Shown: positions 49,933 through 59,746 of the stretch, piece by piece
Layout of the letters: the number at the start of each line of letters is the position of its first letter
Numbering within the stretch: position 1 is the stretch's first letter
Source: Fibrobacterota bacterium
GTDB taxonomy: Bacteria > Fibrobacterota > Fibrobacteria > UBA11236
Assembly (NCBI GenBank): GCA_947466585.1
Contig: CANIEU010000002.1
Coordinates: 157,197-221,196 of the forward strand
DNA: 64,000 nucleotides
Reading direction: 5' to 3'
Notes under the pieces: model-generated
What the model saw: the letters and a program-made list of their open reading frames with translations, nothing else
The model's database searches: none
What the model was told of the DNA's origin: nothing
Program-made: the position numbers and the translations under genes

Positions 49933-51696
49933 ATGTCCGGATCTTCCACAGCATCCTTCCAGGACGTTCTCCTCCGCGTCAAGGAAAGCGCCGACATCGT
50001 GGCCATCGTGAGCCAGTACGTGCCGCTGCGCCGTGCCGGGTCGCGTTACACGGGCATGTGCCCGTTCCACAACGACCGCCATCCCAGCATGAACGTGAAC
50101 CCCCGCATGGGCATTTACAAGTGCTTCGCGTGCGGCGCGGGCGGCGATGTGATCAAGTTCGTGCAAGAGTTCGAGAAAATCGGTTTTCTCGAAGCACTCA
50201 AACAGGTCGCCTCCAAGGCGGGTGTCGCCATCCCCGAAAATTTCGCCGCAGGCACCAAAGACGACGCCGACAAAACCGCGCTCGTACTGCAAGCCAACCA
50301 GATCGCCCTGCAGGTGTATAACGAAGCCCTCGAGAAAACGCCTACGTGGGGGAAATACCTCGAAGAACGCGGGCTCAACCCCGACACGATCAAAAAGTTC
50401 CAGATCGGCTGCGCCCCCGAGCATCCCGACCGCATCCGCCAGTTGGCCGAGGCGAAAAAAGTGCCCGGCAAGGCCTTCGTGGAGGCGGGTATTTTGGGCG
50501 TGGCGGCTGGGGGCCGGGTGTACGACCGCTTCGGCGGCAGGCTGATCTTCCCGATCTTCAACCTCTCCGGCCGGGTGATCGCCTTTGGCGGGCGTATCGC
50601 TCCGGGTAAGGACGGTCCCAAATACGTCAACACCCCCGAGTCCCCGTTGTATCACAAGGGCAGGGTGCTCTACGGCTTTCATGTGGCGCGGCAGACCATC
50701 GATCAAAGCGGTGAAGCCGTTGTGGTCGAGGGTTACATGGATCTGGTTTCGTTGTGGCAGGCCGGGGTCACCAATGCAGTGGCCGTGTGCGGCACCGCGC
50801 TGACCAAGGAACACGCGCAAATGCTCACCCGCTTCGCTAAAAAGGTCCACCTGTTTTTCGACGGCGATGCCGCCGGTCGCACTGCGGTGCGCCGTAGCTT
50901 GGAACCGCTGCTGGCGCAAGGCGTCGAGGTCCGCGTGCCGGTGCTGCCTGCCAATGAAGATCCCGACAGCTACGTGCGTGGACATTCGCTCGAAGATTTG
51001 CGCGCGCTGTTCGAAGCCGCCGATGATTTGCCCGGGTTTCTGGTGCGTGCCTCGGGAAAATCCGTCGAAGAGATGAGCGCCGAACAGAAAGATGGATTGG
51101 TTCGAGAGGCGACCACGTTGTTGTCCCAGCATCCTTCGAGTGATGTGCGGGACGCGCACCTGCGCGCGTTGCGCAAGCTGCTCGACCTCAAGGACGCTCC
51201 GCGTTCGGCCCCTGCCCGCAACCGTCTCCCGGCTAAATTCGTCGCGGCCGACGACAACCTCGGTTTGTTCGTACCCGACGCCAAACTTGCTGTGCGCAGC
51301 GAAGACAAACCGGAATGGCAGTACCTGCAACTGCTGATCTCCTATCCCGATCTGTGTTCGGTCGCCGCCGAAGCGCTCAACCTCGACTGGTTCCAGGACG
51401 AGCGGGTACGGGAACTGGCGGATTACACGCTGGCCTTGCTTGCCGAGGGGCGCGGCCTTTCCTTGGTGGAGTTGAATGAGCGGCTCCCCGAGTCCCTGCG
51501 CGAAGCGTTGACCGCGGTGGAAACCGCCGAAGGGGACGACCCGGATCAAATCCGACGCAAACTTTCTCAACTTCAAGACGGGCTCGAAATGAAACACCTG
51601 GTGCGGGAGAAGCGCGGTACCCGCGATTTGGCCGCCGCCATTGAAATCCAGAAGCGCATTCAGGCGTTGGAAATCCGGAAAGTGCGGGCCGGTTGA
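49933..51696 (+). CDS. dnaG: DNA primase DnaG
   Basis: A 587-residue primase. The N-terminal CHC2 zinc-binding domain has MCPFHNDRHPSMNVNP and YKCFACGAGGDVIKF (about 40-75). The catalytic core has the Toprim motif VVEGYMDLVSL near 260 and FDGDAAGRTA near 310, both with their acidic residues. A C-terminal helical region probably binds the replicative helicase. It starts 94 nt after DUF2723 gene 3, with a heptamer array between. Contrasts with the Toprim protein at 59747. Confidence 0.96.
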   Translation: MSGSSTASFQDVLLRVKESADIVAIVSQYVPLRRAGSRYTGMCPFHNDRHPSMNVNPRMGIYKCFACGAGGDVIKFVQEFEKIGFLEALKQVASKAGVAIPENFAAGTKDDADKTALVLQANQIALQVYNEALEKTPTWGKYLEERGLNPDTIKKFQIGCAPEHPDRIRQLAEAKKVPGKAFVEAGILGVAAGGRVYDRFGGRLIFPIFNLSGRVIAFGGRIAPGKDGPKYVNTPESPLYHKGRVLYGFHVARQTIDQSGEAVVVEGYMDLVSLWQAGVTNAVAVCGTALTKEHAQMLTRFAKKVHLFFDGDAAGRTAVRRSLEPLLAQGVEVRVPVLPANEDPDSYVRGHSLEDLRALFEAADDLPGFLVRASGKSVEEMSAEQKDGLVREATTLLSQHPSSDVRDAHLRALRKLLDLKDAPRSAPARNRLPAKFVAADDNLGLFVPDAKLAVRSEDKPEWQYLQLLISYPDLCSVAAEALNLDWFQDERVRELADYTLALLAEGRGLSLVELNERLPESLREALTAVETAEGDDPDQIRRKLSQLQDGLEMKHLVREKRGTRDLAAAIEIQKRIQALEIRKVRAG

Positions 51697-51778
51697 CCTC
51701 GGCCTGTTCCGCGGTGGGGACGGTGGCCGACCCCCCGGAATCGTGTTAAGTTGAGGGTACAGAAAAGGATTTGGACCC

Positions 51779-54067
51779 ATGCCCTCCGCCCCGTCATCCT
51801 CCGCCTCCGCTGCGGCGAATCCGGATTCTCCGCGCCGTGATGCGACGTTGCCTCCCGCCGTGACCTTGACGGAAGGCGAAGCCCCTGCGTCTACCGAGAT
51901 GAAGGCGCCCGAGATCGAGCGCAGCTTGGACCGGGCCAAGGAAAACCTCATCGCCTACTTGCTGGAGCGTCATCCGCAAGCCGACACCGCGCTGCTGCGC
52001 AAGGCCATCGACTTCACGATTCTCGCGCACAAGGACCAGTTCCGTCATTCGGGCATGCCCTACGCCGAGCATCCTTTCGAGGTTGCGAAGCTGCTGGCGG
52101 ATTTCAACATGGATACCGTGACCATCGTCGCAGGCTTGTTGCACGATGTGGCGGAAGATACCTTGCACGGCGTCACCGAAATCCGCGCCGAGTTCGGCGA
52201 AGAAGTGGCCTTCCTCGTGGAAGCCGTGACGAAAATATCGCTTTTGCAAAGCAAGTCGCGCGAAGAGCAGCAGGCCGAAACCTTCCGCAAAATGCTCGTG
52301 AGCATGGCGAAGGATTTGCGCGTCATCCTGATCAAGTTCGCCGACCGTCTGCACAACATGCGGACGCTCAGCTATCACAAAAAAGAAGAAAAGCGCCGCG
52401 ACATCGCCGCGGAAACGCTCGAAGTATACGCGCCGCTGGCGCATCGCTTTGGATTGGGACAGATCAAATGGGAACTGGAGGACCTGTCCTTCAAGTATCT
52501 CAATCCCGACGCCTACAAGACGCTGGTGCGCAAGGTAGTGGAGAAACGGCAGGAGCGCGAAGAGTACGTGCGGTCCATTCTGGGGCCGGCCAAGGAAGCG
52601 CTCGCCAAGGCGGGCATCGATGCGAAGGTGTTCGGGCGGCCCAAACATCTTTACAGCATCTGGTTGAAAATGCAGAGTCGCAACTGCCAGTTCGAAGACA
52701 TCTACGACCTGCATGCGCTTCGTATCATCGTGAAGACGGTGGGGGATTGCTACGCCGTGCTCGGCTCCATGCATGCCCTATGGCCGCCGCTGCAGTCGCG
52801 TTTCAAGGATTACATCGCCACGCCCAAATCGAACCTGTACCAGAGCTTGCACACCACCGTGATCGGGCCGCAGGGCAAGGCGATCGAGGTGCAGATCCGC
52901 ACCGAAGACATGGATCGCGTGGCCGAGCACGGTATCGCCGCCCACTGGGGATACAAGGAAGGCACCTCGAGCCGGGAAATCGGCAAGGAAAACGCCTGGC
53001 TGTCGCAGCTCATGGAGATGCAACAGGAACTCACAGACTCCGGTGATTTCATGGAATTTTTTCGGCGCGATTTGGCCCCGGGCGAAGTGTTCGTGCATAC
53101 GCCCAAGGGCGACAACATCCAGTTGCAGCAAGGCGCCACCGCGCTCGATTTCGCATTCGCGCTGCACTCGGAGTTGGGCCTCAAGTGCGTCGGAGCCCGT
53201 GTGGACGGGGTGATGGTGCCTTTGCACCGCGTGCTCCAGACCGGTGAACGCGTCGAGATCCTCAAATCCGACAGCCAGCATCCTTCTCAGGATTGGCTGT
53301 CGATCGTGGTCTCCACCAAGGCCAAGCACCACATCCGTCGTTGGCTGCGCAACGAAGAGTCGGCACACAGCATCCAGCTCGGCCGCGAAATGCTGGAGCG
53401 TGAATTCCGGCATGCGCGCGTGCCCGCCGACCAGCAGTCCGATCTCGCCCCCTTCACGGCCAAGTTCGGGGTTCAGTCCTGGGAAGCTCTTTGGGAGAAG
53501 CTGGGGCATGGGGAGTTTTCGCTCGGCGCCGTTTCGGCGTTGGTGCAGGAACGTAGCCCCATCCGTCCCAAGCAGTCTCTGCTTTCGCGGGTGGGCATTC
53601 GGCGCGCCTCCAAGCCTGCGGATTCGGTGCTGGTCTCCGGTATGGGCAACATGCTGATCCGCTTCGCCACTTGCTGCCATCCTGTGCCCGGCGACCGCAT
53701 TCTGGGCTACGTGACGCGCGGTCGCGGCGTATCGGTGCATCGCGCCAACTGCCCCGAAGGCCTGTTGCTCACGCGCGACAAGGAACGCATCGTGCCGGTT
53801 CAATGGAGCTCCGAAGCGGGGCAAACTTTCGACGCGCATCTCGAGGTGACCGCACGAGATCGTTCCGGGTTGCTGCGCGATCTGACCGATGTGTTTTCCA
53901 AGGTGGGTGTGAACGTGCAGCGTGCCAGCATTGTGACGCTGCGCGATCAGGTGCGCAACCGGTTCCGCGTACAGGTTCGTGATCTGGAACAGCTCGAAGA
54001 CGCCATGGAGCGCATGCGCAAGGTGCAGTCGGTCACCGCCGTCAGCCGCCGACAATCGGGAAACTGA
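51779..54067 (+). CDS. rel: Bifunctional (p)ppGpp synthetase/hydrolase Rel/SpoT
   Basis: A 762-residue stringent-response enzyme. The HD hydrolase domain (about 60-240) has GMPYAEHPFEVAKLL and an intact HDVAEDT motif near 124. The synthetase domain (about 280-430) has FGRPKHLYSIWLKM, EDIYDLHALRII and the RFKDYIATPK segment, whose RFKD is typical of bifunctional Rel enzymes. TGS (about 455-515), helical and ACT (about 685-762) domains follow. A Ser/Ala-rich N-terminal extension of about 40 residues precedes the core. Its 3' end is followed immediately by a heptamer array. Confidence 0.96.
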   Translation: MPSAPSSSASAAANPDSPRRDATLPPAVTLTEGEAPASTEMKAPEIERSLDRAKENLIAYLLERHPQADTALLRKAIDFTILAHKDQFRHSGMPYAEHPFEVAKLLADFNMDTVTIVAGLLHDVAEDTLHGVTEIRAEFGEEVAFLVEAVTKISLLQSKSREEQQAETFRKMLVSMAKDLRVILIKFADRLHNMRTLSYHKKEEKRRDIAAETLEVYAPLAHRFGLGQIKWELEDLSFKYLNPDAYKTLVRKVVEKRQEREEYVRSILGPAKEALAKAGIDAKVFGRPKHLYSIWLKMQSRNCQFEDIYDLHALRIIVKTVGDCYAVLGSMHALWPPLQSRFKDYIATPKSNLYQSLHTTVIGPQGKAIEVQIRTEDMDRVAEHGIAAHWGYKEGTSSREIGKENAWLSQLMEMQQELTDSGDFMEFFRRDLAPGEVFVHTPKGDNIQLQQGATALDFAFALHSELGLKCVGARVDGVMVPLHRVLQTGERVEILKSDSQHPSQDWLSIVVSTKAKHHIRRWLRNEESAHSIQLGREMLEREFRHARVPADQQSDLAPFTAKFGVQSWEALWEKLGHGEFSLGAVSALVQERSPIRPKQSLLSRVGIRRASKPADSVLVSGMGNMLIRFATCCHPVPGDRILGYVTRGRGVSVHRANCPEGLLLTRDKERIVPVQWSSEAGQTFDAHLEVTARDRSGLLRDLTDVFSKVGVNVQRASIVTLRDQVRNRFRVQVRDLEQLEDAMERMRKVQSVTAVSRRQSGN

Positions 54068-54070
54068 AGA

Positions 54071-54206
54071 AAAAGATGAAATCAGAAATATGAAATATGA
54101 AAAAGCACAAAAAAGTTCCGATGGAAGCATTTCTCGGGAGATGAAGATGCGAGATACTCGCCCTCATTCTTTTTCATATTTCTTATTTCATATTTCTGAT
54201 TTCCAA
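54071..54206. repeat. Heptamer array pair between rel and an unrecognised gene
   Basis: Left arm 54071-54105: five heptamers, GAAATCA/GAAATAT-like. Right arm 54172-54206: TTTCATA, TTTCTTA, TTTCATA, TTTCTGA, TTTCCAA, complementary words. The next gene's ATG begins at base 54206, so the array occupies the place of its ribosome binding site. Same words as at 61579-61660. Confidence 0.85.
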
Positions 54207-54778
54207 TGAATCCCTTTCTTCGCAACCGCCTCTTTTTCGCGCGCGTTCGGGCCTCCGCTTACGAACGTTCCCGGGTGCGCTTTGCCGCGGCCTGCGAGCT
54301 GTTTCCCGAAGGCGGTCCCCCGGGGCGCGAGTTCCTGCATGCGCTGACGGCCTTGGTCGCCGAACTCGGAACGGTGCGGGAATATGCCGCCGATGCCATT
54401 CGCGGGTTGCAGCGCCGGCGCGTGGGCCGGTTCCGTGACGACCGTGAGCGTGGCATTCTCGAGGAAGAAATCGTTCTGAAATACTTTTGCGCCGAGATGG
54501 AGGCCCAGGCCCGCTTTCTGCGGATGCGGGTCGAAACCGACCTCCGCATTCGCATCTATCGCGAGCGCATCCGCCGCATCCGCAAGACCTACGCCCGCGA
54601 TCCCGATGCCCGTGTGCATTTACCAGGCATCCTCGATTCATTGGGTGGCCTCGCCGAGGCCGAAGTGGGGGATTTTCGCCGCATTCTGGACATGATGGCC
54701 CGCCGTTTCGAGGTGGGCGACCGTTTGATGGCCGTTCTCCGCGAGAAAATGAAGGTCGAGGCGGTCGCGGCGGATTAG
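54206..54778 (+). CDS. Hypothetical Arg-rich helical protein
   Basis: A 190-residue protein that I do not recognise. It is predicted mostly alpha-helical and strongly basic, with many Arg (for example IRGLQRRRVGRFRDDRER near 70 and RIRIYRERIRRIRKTYARD near 120) and regular Glu. No signal peptide or membrane segment. The heptamer array reaches its start, so no Shine-Dalgarno is visible. Between rel and fusA on the same strand. Coding is supported by consistent codon usage; function is unknown. Confidence 0.65.
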   Translation: MNPFLRNRLFFARVRASAYERSRVRFAAACELFPEGGPPGREFLHALTALVAELGTVREYAADAIRGLQRRRVGRFRDDRERGILEEEIVLKYFCAEMEAQARFLRMRVETDLRIRIYRERIRRIRKTYARDPDARVHLPGILDSLGGLAEAEVGDFRRILDMMARRFEVGDRLMAVLREKMKVEAVAAD

Positions 54779-54870
54779 CGCAGGAGCGCCGGTGGCCCTT
54801 GCGGCCGAGCGACCCGGGCGCCCCGCATCTTTCGCTTCCTTGTATCCCCTTGTGCGCTGAATTACCTTTC

Positions 54871-54916
54871 CGGCTCCCTTTTTGGGGCCTTTTCTCTGAT
54901 TCGGCTCTTTTTGGGG
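54871..54916 (+). repeat. Direct repeat in the fusA leader
   Basis: CGGCTC followed by CTTTTTGGGG occurs at 54871-54887, and again as CGGCTC plus TTTTTGGGG at 54902-54916, about 35 nt before the fusA start. It may pair or act as a leader element; this is inference. Confidence 0.4.
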
Positions 54917-54947
54917 AAAATTCTCACTTTTTCCGGGATAGTGCCAC

Positions 54948-57089
54948 ATGAGACCCTTGGACAACCTGCGCAATATCGGTATCAGCGCCCACATTGACTC
55001 CGGCAAGACGACTTTGACGGAGCGTATCCTGTTCTACACGGGCATGATCCACGCCATTCACGAAGTGAAGGGCAAGGACGGCGTCGGCGCGACCATGGAT
55101 TCCATGGATCTCGAACGCGAACGCGGCATCACCATTCAGTCCGCCGCCACGCGCGTGGCCTGGAAGAAGTCGCCGTACTACCTCGATGCCGCCGAATCCA
55201 AAGGCATCGACATCAACATCATCGACACCCCGGGTCACGTGGACTTCACCATCGAAGTGGAGCGCTCGCTCCGCGTGCTCGACGGCGCCGTGCTCGTGCT
55301 CTGCGGCGTCTCGGGCGTGCAGTCGCAGTCGATCACCGTGGACCGCCAGATGCGCCGCTACAGCGTGCCGCGCGTGGCCTTCATCAACAAGCTCGACCGT
55401 TCGGGTGCGAACCCGTACCGCGTTACCGAGCAGCTGCGCGAGAAGCTCAGCCACAACGCCGTGATGATGCAGGTGCCGATCGGTCTCGAAGACAAGCTCG
55501 AAGGCTTGGTCGATTTGGTCATGATGAAGGCGTACCGGTTCGACGGCCCCAACGGTGAAGAAATCATCGAAGTGCCGATCCCCGGCGATCTTCAGGCGAC
55601 GGTGGACGAGCGCCGCGGCATCATGCTCGACAACCTGTCGAACTTCTCGGACGAGCTCACCGAGCTCATTCTCGAAGAGAAGGAAATCCCCGAGAAGCTG
55701 CTGCGCGACGTGATCCGCAAGGCCACGGTGGAGATGGTGCTGACGCCGGTGTTCATGGGCTCGGCCTTTAAAAACAAGGGTGTCCAGCTGCTGCTCGACG
55801 GCGTTGCCGACTTTTTGCCCAGCCCGTATGACGTGCACAACTACGCCCTCGACATCGCGAACAACGAAGAGAAGATCGAGATGATGTCGGACGCGACCAA
55901 GCCCTTCGTGGGCTATGCGTTCAAGCTCGAAGAAGGCCGCTTCGGTCAGCTCACCTACCTGCGTGTGTACCAGGGTAAGGTCGATAAGGGCAAGCCCATC
56001 TACAACCAGACTACGAAGAAGAAGCACAACGTGGGTCGTTTGGTGCGTATGCACGCCAACGAAATGGGCGACATCACCAGCGCCGAAGCCGGCGATATCG
56101 TGGCGCTGTTCGGCATCGACTGCGCGACGGGCACGACCTTCACGGACGGCACCCTCGAAGTCAATATGACCTCGATGCACGTGCCGAGCGCCGTGATCGA
56201 CCTTGTTATCGAGGCCAAGAACCGCGATCACTTGGCGAACCTTTCCAAGGCGCTCAACCGCTTCACGAAGGAAGATCCGACGTTCCGCGTCAAGCTGGAT
56301 GAAGAGTCCGGCCAGACCATTATCTCGGGCATGGGCGAATTGCACCTCGACGTATACATCGAGCGCATGCGCCGCGAGTATGGCGTGGATCTGACCACGG
56401 GCCGCCCGCAGGTGGCGTATCGTGAGACGATCACCCAGAAGGCGGCGTTCAACTACACCCACAAGAAGCAGACCGGCGGATCGGGTCAATACGCCCGCGT
56501 AGCCGGCCATATCGAGCCGATCCTTGAAGGCGAAGAGGGGGATCAGGATTATCAGTTCGTCGACAATATCGTCGGCGGCGTGATTCCCCGCGAATTTATT
56601 GCCTCGTGTGATAAGGGCTTCGCGGGCTGTCTGCCGAGCGGTTCGCTGATCGGCTTCCCGATCGTGCGCATGCGCTGCGTCATCGACGACGGTGCAGCGC
56701 ACGCGGTTGACTCCAGCGATATCGCCTTCCAGCTTGCGTCGCGCGGTGGTTTCCGTGAGGCGTATCCCAAGGCCAAGCCGCAGATCCTCGAGCCGATCAT
56801 GAAGCTCGAAGTGTCGACCCCCACCGAGTTTCAGGGTTCGGTGATGGGCCAGATCAACCAGAAGCGCGGCATGATCGTGGGTTCAACCGAAGAGGCGAAC
56901 TTCACCATCATCCAGTCCGAAGTGCCGCTTTCCGAAATGTTCGGCTACGCGACGGATCTCCGTTCGCTGACGCAGGGTAAGGCGGAATTCACCATGGAGT
57001 TCGAGAAATACTCCCCGGTGCCGAAGATGGTCAGCGAAGAGCTGATCAAGAAGTACAGCTCCAAGGCCGGTGGCCGCGCCGAAAGCTAA
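54948..57089 (+). CDS. fusA: Elongation factor G, spd/mitochondrial EFG1-like
   Basis: A 713-residue translocase. Motifs: [19 protein letters not shown] (G1, near residue 15), [12 protein letters not shown] (G2), [20 protein letters not shown] (G3) and [10 protein letters not shown] (G4, near 145), then domains II-V. The variant block [20 protein letters not shown] and [17 protein letters not shown] resemble the spirochaete/Planctomycete and mitochondrial EFG1 type, not the common bacterial EF-G. In those groups a second EF-G handles ribosome recycling. No ribosomal str-operon genes lie beside it. A terminator follows. Confidence 0.93.
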   Translation: MRPLDNLRNIGISAHIDSGKTTLTERILFYTGMIHAIHEVKGKDGVGATMDSMDLERERGITIQSAATRVAWKKSPYYLDAAESKGIDINIIDTPGHVDFTIEVERSLRVLDGAVLVLCGVSGVQSQSITVDRQMRRYSVPRVAFINKLDRSGANPYRVTEQLREKLSHNAVMMQVPIGLEDKLEGLVDLVMMKAYRFDGPNGEEIIEVPIPGDLQATVDERRGIMLDNLSNFSDELTELILEEKEIPEKLLRDVIRKATVEMVLTPVFMGSAFKNKGVQLLLDGVADFLPSPYDVHNYALDIANNEEKIEMMSDATKPFVGYAFKLEEGRFGQLTYLRVYQGKVDKGKPIYNQTTKKKHNVGRLVRMHANEMGDITSAEAGDIVALFGIDCATGTTFTDGTLEVNMTSMHVPSAVIDLVIEAKNRDHLANLSKALNRFTKEDPTFRVKLDEESGQTIISGMGELHLDVYIERMRREYGVDLTTGRPQVAYRETITQKAAFNYTHKKQTGGSGQYARVAGHIEPILEGEEGDQDYQFVDNIVGGVIPREFIASCDKGFAGCLPSGSLIGFPIVRMRCVIDDGAAHAVDSSDIAFQLASRGGFREAYPKAKPQILEPIMKLEVSTPTEFQGSVMGQINQKRGMIVGSTEEANFTIIQSEVPLSEMFGYATDLRSLTQGKAEFTMEFEKYSPVPKMVSEELIKKYSSKAGGRAES

Positions 57090-57165
57090 GGCGCAGCAAG
57101 TTACGGATGCGCCGCAACCCGGCGCATCCTGACCTATGTCCTGGCTCTGGTTTGAATATTGATCG

Positions 57166-57197
57166 TCAAAAAAGCCCCGTTTTACGGGGCTTTTTTT
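57166..57197. terminator. Intrinsic terminator after fusA
   Basis: AGCCCCGT (57173-57180) and ACGGGGCT (57184-57191) flank a TTT loop, preceded by an A-run and followed by T7. Usable on both strands. Confidence 0.95.
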
Positions 57198-57798
57198 GTT
57201 TCGCGCGCTCAATCTGAAAATGGCAAACGGTCATCGGCAATCGGTTCGCCCGGTATTTTAGTCGCCGCTTGACGTATGAAACTGGGGTTGGTTTGCGCTA
57301 TGGTTGACTCTAGGGTGCCCCTAAGGTTGCCCCTAAGCGTGCCTTTACGACCGCCCTGCGTTTGCCCGTTTACGCCCCGACCCGAGCCTGCGAAGCCGCT
57401 CGGAATGGGCTTGAGAAGCAGGGGGAACAAATGCTTTCAGAACATGCGACAGAGGGTAAAATCGAGGGAGCAGTCCTCTGTCAAGGATTGTAAGGTGAAA
57501 AAAAGTCGAGCTGTCAAAATTATTTTGTCCCCTGAAATTGGTCCAATAATATTTGATCCGCAAAGAACACACTAAGGGTTTTTAGGTCGAATTATTCATT
57601 ATTCGGGCATTGTGAGGTACTTATGGCTGGCCACATTGTCAGGGAAATTAAGCCTTGTAGTGTGAATTAAAAGCGTGATTTTTGGTTGTCATTTTGCGCA
57701 TGCAATCTCGTTTCCAGTAAATAAAAATCGCCTTAATTTTTTCTCATCGCAAAGAAATTCATGTTTTTCAACTCACTGTTTTTCACGAAGGTGCATTC
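57198..57798. other. Long AT-rich intergenic region before the PVVV lipoprotein gene
   Basis: About 600 bp without a supported gene. A 12-nt tandem (TGCCCCTAAGGT-like) occurs twice at 57316-57339. GACAGAGG/CCTCTGTC (57448-57455/57475-57482) forms an 8-bp inverted repeat. From about 57480 to 57798 the base composition turns clearly AT-rich compared with neighbours. It could hold a long leader, a small RNA or a decayed gene. Confidence 0.5.
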
Positions 57799-58371
57799 AT
57801 GAAAAAGGGTCTCTTCCTCGGTCCGGTTCTCGCAATCGCTTCCTTGATGGTTGCCTGCAAGGATTACTCCTGCCTGGTCCCCGCCGGCACGACGGCGTCC
57901 ACCAAGCTCAACATTTGCCATGTCATTGGTAAAAAGGACAAGTACGAGCTGATCTCGGTGAAGGCTTCGGCCGCCGAAGGTCACATCGATCACGGCGACT
58001 TCCTCGCCCCGAAGGGTGCGAAGAAGGATAAGGATTGCGTTCCTCCGGTCGTAGTGCCGCCGGTCGTGGTTCCCCCGGTTGTGGTGGAACCTCCGGTTGT
58101 TGTGGTTCCCCCGGTCGTGGTGACTCCCCAGGTTGTTGTGGTTCCCCCGGTCTTTGTGGTGACCCCGCCGGATACGACGACGACGACTCCGTCCACTGGA
58201 ACTTCGGGATCCGGTGGAACGTCGACTTCGGGCTCCGGCAGCACCTCTGGTGATCTCGGCGGCGAAGAGCCGGCCACTCCGCCCCCGACCGATGGCGGCG
58301 ATGCCACGCTGAACCCCAGCGGTTCCACGAACTGCTTCGTGAACTACACCTCTCCGGAGTGCCAGCTCTAA
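57799..58371 (+). CDS. Lipoprotein with ICH-HGD motif and PVVV repeat rod
   Basis: A 190-residue predicted lipoprotein with Cys20 as lipidation site (SLMVAC). Residues 39-67 hold a small motif, N-ICHVIGKKDKYELISV then HIDHGDF. It resembles a short domain seen in many secreted proteins (ICH near the start and H-x-x-HGD at the end). A rod of about nine PVVV/PPVVV repeats follows (about 82-125), then a Thr/Ser/Gly-rich stretch and a short Cys-containing C-terminus (NCFVNYTSPECQL). A surface-anchored extended protein is likely. Monocistronic with its own terminator. Confidence 0.8.
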   Translation: MKKGLFLGPVLAIASLMVACKDYSCLVPAGTTASTKLNICHVIGKKDKYELISVKASAAEGHIDHGDFLAPKGAKKDKDCVPPVVVPPVVVPPVVVEPPVVVVPPVVVTPQVVVVPPVFVVTPPDTTTTTPSTGTSGSGGTSTSGSGSTSGDLGGEEPATPPPTDGGDATLNPSGSTNCFVNYTSPECQL

Positions 58372-58397
58372 TCAGCTCGCTTTCTTAGGTGATTGTA

Positions 58398-58424
58398 AAG
58401 AACCCCGGGCAACTGGGGTTTTTT
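58398..58424 (+). terminator. Intrinsic terminator after the PVVV lipoprotein gene
   Basis: AACCCC (58401-58406) pairs with GGGGTT (58415-58420) around an 8-nt loop, followed by a T-run. It lies inside the upstream extension of the symporter frame and argues for the later start at 58461. Confidence 0.75.
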
Positions 58425-58460
58425 GTTACCCTGTCGGCAAGGCCTAAGAAGGGAGTTCGC

Positions 58461-59726
58461 GTGCGCAGATTCCGCATCACACCGCATTGGTTGGTGTTGC
58501 TCGCCTTGGTTTTGGCGGTACCCGCGGGTTTATGGGTGCCACCTGACACGGTCTGGTACGGAATCCGTCCCTTTGCGATCTACGATTTTTTGGGCGGCCT
58601 GTTTTTACGCACGCTGAAAATGCTGGTGCTTCCCCTGATCGCGTCGGCGGTGATCGGTGCGGTGGCAGGCGCGCGTTCCGGAATCGGCGCATTGGGTGCG
58701 CGCGCCATGGCGTTTTTCATCGGCTCCAGTTTTTTGGCCGTGCTCACCGGACTGTTTTTCGTAAACCTGTTTCACCCAGGCATCGTGAATGGGGCGCCTG
58801 CACGAGAGCTGGTGGGGCTGTCCGCCTCATCGACGGAGGTGCTTGGCGGGTTGTCCCGGGCTTCGGGCAGCGACCTCTGGGGCCTCTTCCTGCGCATGGT
58901 TCCCGAGAATGTGGTGGCCGCCGCCGCGCAAGCCGATATGCTTGGCGTCATCACCTTCGCGGTCTTGTACGGCTTATTCATTCCCCGTCTTCCTACCGGG
59001 CTGCGCGCCGCCCAACTGGGTTTTTGGCAGGGTGTGAACGAGGTGATGATGGCCATGACTCAGGCGGTCATGATCTTCGCCCCCATCGGAGTGTTCGGAC
59101 TTGTGGCGCGTTCCCTTTCGATGGCGGGCTTTTCGGCATTGTCACCGCTGCTGGGGTTCTTCTTCACCGTGTTGGCTGCCTTGGCCTTTCACCAACTCGT
59201 CACGTTGTCGGCCCTGTTGTTATTCGTGGGGCGGGTCAATCCCTGGAAACACTTGCAGGCCATGGGTCCTGCGTTGTTGATGGGGTTCACCACCAGTTCT
59301 TCCAATGCCACGCTTCCCAAGACGCTCGAGTGCCTCGAAACCCGGGCCGGCGTCCCCCGCAACGTCAGTGGATTCGTGACCCCGCTCGGTGCGACCATCA
59401 ACATGGACGGCACCGCATTGTACGAATGCGTCGCCGCCTTATTCATCGCCCAATGTTATGGCCTGGATCTCACCTTCTCGGTGCAGTTCACCGTCGTGCT
59501 GGTCGCGCTGGTATCGTCCACGGGAGTGGCCGGCATTCCTTCGGCGAGCCTAGTAGCGATTTCGATGATTCTCGCAGCGGTCGGTTTGCCCGCAGAGGGC
59601 CTCGGTCTGATACTCGCCGTAGATCGCCTGTTGGACATGGTTCGTACGCAGGTCAACGTGTACAGCGACTCGTGCGCCTCGGCGATCGTGGCGCGGTTTT
59701 TCAAGCCCGAAGCCCAGGGCGCCTGA
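58461..59726 (+). CDS. Dicarboxylate/amino acid:cation symporter (DAACS family)
   Basis: A 421-residue membrane transporter of the glutamate/dicarboxylate family (SDF). About eight transmembrane spans with two re-entrant loops; the signature regions are TTSSSNATLPKTLECLE near 298, TPLGATINMDGTALYE near 325 and LVSSTGVAGIPSASLV near 370, plus DRLLDMVRTQVNVYSDSCA near 400. These carry the Ser-rich and NMDG motifs that bind substrate and Na+ or H+. GTG 58461 is chosen because GGGAG precedes it and the terminator at 58398 interrupts the longer frame. Substrate not determined. Confidence 0.9.
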   Translation: MRRFRITPHWLVLLALVLAVPAGLWVPPDTVWYGIRPFAIYDFLGGLFLRTLKMLVLPLIASAVIGAVAGARSGIGALGARAMAFFIGSSFLAVLTGLFFVNLFHPGIVNGAPARELVGLSASSTEVLGGLSRASGSDLWGLFLRMVPENVVAAAAQADMLGVITFAVLYGLFIPRLPTGLRAAQLGFWQGVNEVMMAMTQAVMIFAPIGVFGLVARSLSMAGFSALSPLLGFFFTVLAALAFHQLVTLSALLLFVGRVNPWKHLQAMGPALLMGFTTSSSNATLPKTLECLETRAGVPRNVSGFVTPLGATINMDGTALYECVAALFIAQCYGLDLTFSVQFTVVLVALVSSTGVAGIPSASLVAISMILAAVGLPAEGLGLILAVDRLLDMVRTQVNVYSDSCASAIVARFFKPEAQGA

Positions 59727-59746
59727 GGGGGTAAGCGGCGGGCGCC

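Noticed and set aside
49912..51951. 679-codon minus-strand frame opposite dnaG
   Set aside because: Antisense shadow of dnaG, running into the rel start; no recognisable domains.
54071..54206. Heptamer pair considered as terminal inverted repeats of a transposable element
   Set aside because: The interval between arms is only about 65 bp with no transposase, and no target-site duplication is visible.
54924..56702. 592-codon minus-strand frame opposite fusA
   Set aside because: Antisense shadow of an EF-G gene with all GTPase motifs intact.
57209..57430. 73-codon minus-strand frame in the long gap after fusA
   Set aside because: It starts next to no ribosome binding site, runs into the terminator region and has no recognisable composition; more likely chance.
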